Below, in pieces: positions 60,847 to 64,000 of a stretch of DNA of 64,000 bases (the first letter of the stretch is position 1; each line of letters starts with the position of its first letter). Both the position numbers and the translations under genes were made by a program. Source of the stretch: JAVBWI01 sp036677445 (GTDB taxonomy: Bacteria > Bacillota > Clostridia > Christensenellales > CAG-138). Location of the stretch: contig JAVBWI010000025.1 of NCBI GenBank assembly GCA_036677445.1, forward strand, positions 42,289 through 106,288, written 5' to 3'. Under the pieces are notes generated by a model. The model was not told the origin of the DNA, did not search any database, and was given only the letters and a program-made list of their open reading frames with translations.

Positions 60847-60915
60847 AGCATACTTTGTTAAACTCCAAACAACTGTGACTTTGTCACCGAGCAAACGGAA
60901 ATGCTAACCTATACT
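60847..60915. promoter_or_regulatory. Divergent promoters sharing a perfect GTGAC-TTT-GTCAC palindrome
   Basis: A perfect 13-bp palindrome GTGACTTTGTCAC (60875-60887). To the right, TATACT (60910-60915) lies 22 nt away, the same gap as at trxA. To the left, TATGCT on the minus strand (60852-60847) lies 22 nt away as well. Both RNA starts would have the palindrome centred near -41. No good -35 hexamer is present on either side, fitting activator-dependent transcription. Confidence 0.7.
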
Positions 60916-60941
60916 AAGTTTGTAATCAGGGAGGTACTCTT

Positions 60942-61805
60942 ATGCCAAAGGCTCTCATCATCGGTAACGGACCCGCGGGCATTTCCGCGGCGCTGTATAC
61001 CGCGCGCGCCGGTCTTCCCACCACCATCATCGCCCGGGATTCCGGGGCGCTGGCAAAGGCGGAAAAGATCGAGAACTATTACGGCTTTTCCGAGCCCATT
61101 TCCGGCCATGAGCTGCTTGAGCGCGGCATCGCGCAAGCAGAGCGGCTGGGCGTCGCCATCCTGCGCGAGGAGGTCGTAAGCCTGGGTTACGGCGAAAAGC
61201 TCACCATCACCACCAGGAACGGCGAGTACGAAGGGGACGCGGTCATACTCGCCACCGGCGCGCCGCGCAGGGCGCCCAATATCAAGGGGCTTTCGGAGCT
61301 TGAGGGCGCGGGCATCAGCTATTGCGCAATCTGCGACGGTTTTTTCTATAAGGGAAAGGACGTCGCCGTGCTCGGCTGCTGCGAATATGCGATGCACGAG
61401 GCGCAGGCGCTGCTGCCGCTTGCAAAAAGCGTGACGCTTGTCACAAACGGCGAAAAGCCGATCGACGGGCTGCCCGAAAGCCTGGCCGTCAACACCCTGC
61501 GCATCACCGCGCTCGAAGGGGAAGGCAAACTCGAAGCCATACTGTTTGAGGACGGCAGCAGGATTTCCGTATCCGGCCTTTTCATCGCGCAGGGCGTGGC
61601 GGGCAGCGCGGATCTCGCGAAAAAAATCGGCGCCGAAACCGTCGGCAACCGCATCGTGGTGGATGAGAATATGTCCACCACCATACCCGGCCTGTTCGCC
61701 GCGGGCGATTGCACCGGCGGTATGCTCCAGATCGCCAAGGCCGTTTGCCAGGGCGCGGAGGCGGGCGCCAACGCCGTAAAATTTATCAGAAGCAACGGAG
61801 GATGA
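60942..61805 (+). CDS. Thioredoxin reductase-like flavoprotein lacking the NADPH motif
   Basis: A 287-residue TrxB-type flavoprotein. The FAD motif GNGPAGISAALYTARAG lies at the N-terminus, the redox pair CAIC at Cys128/Cys131, and the second FAD segment GLFAAGDCTGG near the end. The NADPH-binding GxGxxA motif is replaced by VLGCCEYAMHEA, and the usual HRRxxxR arginines are missing (TNGEKPI instead). This matches the known ferredoxin-dependent flavin thioredoxin reductase type of Clostridia better than NADPH enzymes. A ferredoxin-like gene overlaps its stop. Likely electron donor to thioredoxin, or to an unknown disulfide protein. Confidence 0.85.
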   Translation: MPKALIIGNGPAGISAALYTARAGLPTTIIARDSGALAKAEKIENYYGFSEPISGHELLERGIAQAERLGVAILREEVVSLGYGEKLTITTRNGEYEGDAVILATGAPRRAPNIKGLSELEGAGISYCAICDGFFYKGKDVAVLGCCEYAMHEAQALLPLAKSVTLVTNGEKPIDGLPESLAVNTLRITALEGEGKLEAILFEDGSRISVSGLFIAQGVAGSADLAKKIGAETVGNRIVVDENMSTTIPGLFAAGDCTGGMLQIAKAVCQGAEAGANAVKFIRSNGG

Positions 61806-62038
61806 TGTTTAAAATGGGTCTCTTGAACAGACGGCCGGAAGCGGTAAACGAAGACAGGCAGCTCGTAGTGCTCAGGCACCGCTGCCCACAAAACCACCCC
61901 TGCCCCAGCGTACGCGTATGCCCTGCGGGGGCGCTTTCCCAATCCGGCTTTGCGGCGCCGACGGTGGATATGGCAAAATGCATCCGCTGCGGAAAATGCG
62001 TGCGGTTTTGCCCCAAGAGGGCGCTGGCGCTTCAATAA
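61805..62038 (+). CDS. Ferredoxin-like 4Fe-4S protein
   Basis: About 77 residues. The C-terminal half has a full 4Fe-4S motif CIRCGKCVRFCPKRAL; the N-terminal half has CPQNHPC and SVRVCPAGALS, a first cluster with only three Cys and unusual spacing. The start is unclear: ATG at 61802, 61805 or 61814 all follow GGAGG; 61805 is used here, overlapping the TrxB-like stop. The coupling suggests that it delivers electrons to that flavoprotein or forms a complex with it. Confidence 0.8.
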   Translation: MFKMGLLNRRPEAVNEDRQLVVLRHRCPQNHPCPSVRVCPAGALSQSGFAAPTVDMAKCIRCGKCVRFCPKRALALQ

Positions 62039-62240
62039 GCAAAATATCCGACGGCAGGCAGGAAGCATCCACATGCTTCCTGCTTTTTACATAAGCGCAA
62101 ACCGTGCTGTCCAGCCGCATATTGGTCCAAGCGACAAAGTCCATATATGTGCTATACTGAGGCTATCCGTTTCGTGCAGGAATTGCGAGGACGAACGCCC
62201 CCATGCTCTGCTATGCTCACAAGGAAAGGAGATGTTGTGT

Positions 62241-63101
62241 TTGGAATGGCTTGTAAGGCTCAACCGTGCCGTGGAGTATTTGGAAGAAAACCTCGCCGGG
62301 GAAATTGATTACGCACACGCCGCGCACATCGCCTGCTGTTCGACTTTCCACTTCATGCGGATGTTCTCCTACATCGCGGAGATCCCGCTTTCGGAATATG
62401 TGCGCCGCAGGCGCATGACGTCGGCGGCGTTCGATCTGCAGGGCGGGGATGCAAAGGTGATCGACATCGCACTTAAATACGGCTACGATTCCCCGACGGC
62501 GTTTTCACGCGCGTTCCAAAGCGTGCACGGCATATCTCCCTCCGCCGCAAGGCAGGAGGGGGTGACGCTCAAGGCCTACCCACGCATGCATTTCCACATT
62601 ACGATCAAAGGAGATGCAGAAATGGATTATCGTATTGAAAAGAAGGACGCCTTCCGCGTGGCAGGCGTAATGGAGCACTTTCAGCTGAATGTGGAAGAGA
62701 ACTTCTCCCGCGTACCGCAGTTCTGGGGCGAAACCGTGCAGAGCGGCAAGTTTGCCGAAATCCTTTCCATTTGTAACGGCGGGATACCCGGCGCGCTGGG
62801 CATATCCACCTGTATGGACGGGCGTGCTTTTGATTATTACATCGCCTGCGCTACCGACAAGCCCGTTCCCCCCGGCATGGCGGAATACACCGTGCCCGCC
62901 GCCACCTGGGCGATATTCCCCTGCACCGGCCCCATGCCGGCCGCCATACAGGCGCTGCAGAAGCGCATCATAACGGAATGGCTGCCCACCTCCGGCTACG
63001 AGTATGCGGACGCGCCGGATATCGAAGTGTATTTTGAAGGCGACGTCACCGCGCCGGATTACCAAACGGAAGTCTGGCTGCCCGTTGTCAAAAAAGCGTA
63101 A
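62241..63101 (+). CDS. AraC-type regulator with GyrI-like effector domain
   Basis: A 286-residue regulator with N-terminal AraC DNA-binding helices (AHIACCSTFHFMRMFSYIAEI, ALKYGYDSPTAFSRAFQSVHGISP, about 10-105) and a C-terminal GyrI-like small-molecule domain (about 125-285) containing FRVAGVMEHFQLN and a DIEVYFEGDV end. TTG start at 62241 is chosen because AAAGGAG lies 9 nt upstream and the family begins EWLVRLNRAVEYLEENL; an ATG at 62232 is only one base from the ribosome site. Likely senses a hydrophobic drug or metabolite. It stands alone between the ferredoxin gene and repeat B. Confidence 0.9.
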   Translation: MEWLVRLNRAVEYLEENLAGEIDYAHAAHIACCSTFHFMRMFSYIAEIPLSEYVRRRRMTSAAFDLQGGDAKVIDIALKYGYDSPTAFSRAFQSVHGISPSAARQEGVTLKAYPRMHFHITIKGDAEMDYRIEKKDAFRVAGVMEHFQLNVEENFSRVPQFWGETVQSGKFAEILSICNGGIPGALGISTCMDGRAFDYYIACATDKPVPPGMAEYTVPAATWAIFPCTGPMPAAIQALQKRIITEWLPTSGYEYADAPDIEVYFEGDVTAPDYQTEVWLPVVKKA

Positions 63102-63133
63102 TAGCTTACAGGGCCCTTTTTCCTGTAATCAAA

Positions 63134-63303
63134 GTGCCACCCGCACATAAACGCGGGTGGCACAGATTGCTGACAAACCCCTTATCCAGGGGTGTGGGGG
63201 AATGCCGCCATGAGCGGCATTCTAACCTACAGGAACCCCCACTGATAAAGTCCGAAGGACTTTATCAGTGGCCTGTGCCATCTGCGCGCATGCCAGGTGG
63301 CAC
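63134..63303. repeat. Hairpin repeat cluster including repeat B copy 2
   Basis: GTGCCACCCGC (63134-63144) pairs with GCGGGTGGCAC (63153-63163). AATGCCGC/GCGGCATT (63201-63221) and a 15-bp perfect hairpin (63239-63271, loop GAA) follow, then another GGTGGCAC copy near 63295. The minus strand of 63200-63271 matches 47149-47200. No gene is present between the AraC/GyrI gene and the malic enzyme. Confidence 0.75.
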
Positions 63304-63320
63304 TTCTGCTATTAAGCTGC

Positions 63321-63998
63321 TTATATTCTCGCTACGCCGCTTTTGCGCGCAGCTTCGGCCACGGCGGCGGCAACGGCCTTGCCCACGCGCGGGTCGAACG
63401 CCTTGGGGATGATATACTCGGCGCTCAGCTCCTCATCCGAGATCAGCCCGGCCAGCGCATAGGCGGCCGCGACCTTCATCTCGTCGTTGATGTCGCTTGC
63501 GCGCACATCGAACGTGCCGCGGAATATGCCGGGGAAAGCGAGCACATTGTTGATCTGGTTGGGGAAGTCGCTGCGGCCGGTGGCAATGACCTTCGCGCCG
63601 CCCGCCTTCGCGTCATCCGGGAATATTTCCGGCGTGGGGTTGGCGCAGGCAAACACGATGGCGTCCTTCGCCATGGATTTGACCATGTCCACCGTGACCG
63701 TGCCGGGGGCGGAAACGCCCAGGAACACATCCGCGCCCGCCATGGCGTCCGAAAGCGCGCCCTGCTTCTTTTCGCGGTTGGTAATGCGCGCCATCTCTTC
63801 CTTGATGGCGTTCATGCCTTCCTTGCGGCCTTCATAAATGATACCCTTGCGGTCGCACAGCGTGACGTCTTTAAAGCCGTCCGCAAGCAGCAGCCTGGTA
63901 ATGGAAATGGACGCCGCGCCCGCGCCGTTGACCACGATCTTGACGTCTTCTTTTTTCTTGCCCACTACTTTGAGGGCGTTGGTCAGGCCCGCAAGCGT
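63321..63998 (-). CDS. Malic enzyme, C-terminal part, cut by the window edge
   Basis: The frame runs open to the right edge (codons before the ATG at 63965 read TLAGLTNALKVVG), so this is the C-terminal about 226 residues. The NAD(P)-binding domain begins VKIVVNGAGAASISITRLLLADG. MAGADVFLGVSAPGTVTVDMV, IVFACANPTPEIFPDDAKAGGA and ATGRSDFPNQINNVLAFPGIFRG are malic enzyme hallmarks. It oxidatively decarboxylates malate to pyruvate; coenzyme choice cannot be told here. Part of central carbon metabolism. Confidence 0.92.
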   Translation of the reverse strand, partial: TLAGLTNALKVVGKKKEDVKIVVNGAGAASISITRLLLADGFKDVTLCDRKGIIYEGRKEGMNAIKEEMARITNREKKQGALSDAMAGADVFLGVSAPGTVTVDMVKSMAKDAIVFACANPTPEIFPDDAKAGGAKVIATGRSDFPNQINNVLAFPGIFRGTFDVRASDINDEMKVAAAYALAGLISDEELSAEYIIPKAFDPRVGKAVAAAVAEAARKSGVARI

Positions 63999-64000
63999 AA

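Overview
The window looks like a chromosomal segment of an anaerobic, endospore-forming, Gram-positive Clostridia-type bacterium. Evidence: spoIVA, gpr and spoIIP; a glycyl radical enzyme with its activase; a thioredoxin-reductase-like flavoprotein paired with a ferredoxin-like protein; strong AGGAGG ribosome sites with ATG/GTG/TTG starts; and sigma-A type promoters. Most of the window is visibly GC-rich. Stretches around 12.4-26.7 kb are more AT-rich and hold a decayed recombinase beside a tRNA gene, which suggests an old insertion. I cannot name the species.

Layout. 0-7.1 kb: end of an exported protein, a uridine-kinase-like gene, an AI-2E family exporter, then a tight CotH / VTC polyphosphate polymerase-like / DUF4956 operon. 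7.1-7.6 kb: an array of near-perfect hairpins. 7.7-12.2 kb: lipid kinase, dapF, AlkD-like repair protein, and pseudouridine kinase and glycosidase. 12.3-13.6 kb: tRNA-Arg(ACG) with a consensus promoter and terminator, then a broken large serine recombinase. 13.5-22.2 kb: a two-component system divergent from a five-gene operon that joins a sugar-type solute-binding protein and two importer permeases to an HlyD-like adaptor and a MacB-core-like protein, with no ATPase. 22.5-25.7 kb: a second two-component system divergent from a small Gly-rich secreted protein, bracketed by a short imperfect direct repeat.

26.7-35 kb: iron-sulfur aldo/keto reductase, an FtsA-like ATPase with a long repeated C-terminal extension, a 1381-residue surface protein with about 15 GAGIGGG-type repeats, and a TetR regulator with a palindromic operator. 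35.4-38.9 kb: SbcD-like nuclease, LysE exporter, spoIIP and gpr. 39-44 kb: a complete branched-chain amino acid ABC transporter (livJHMGF order of transcription). 44.2-54.6 kb: spoIVA, ydcF-like, nagAB, a glycyl radical enzyme with activase behind galE, and an AraC regulator.

54.6-62 kb is a redox and metal-cofactor neighbourhood: DUF134, Mrp ATPase, a C_GCAxxG/NifX fusion, thioredoxin, a Crp/Fnr regulator, a four-domain CoA-disulfide-reductase/rhodanese/TusA/DsrE protein, a TrxB-like flavoprotein and a ferredoxin-like protein. The thioredoxin promoter and the TrxB-like promoter carry the same GTGAC-N3-GTYAC site exactly 22 nt upstream of an identical TATACT -10 box. This is the class II position for a Crp-type activator, so the resident Crp protein probably co-activates them. 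62.2-64 kb: an AraC/GyrI regulator and the C-terminal part of a malic enzyme running off the right edge. Related hairpin repeats recur between genes at 7.1-7.6, 45.97, 47.15, 49.3 and 63.2 kb.
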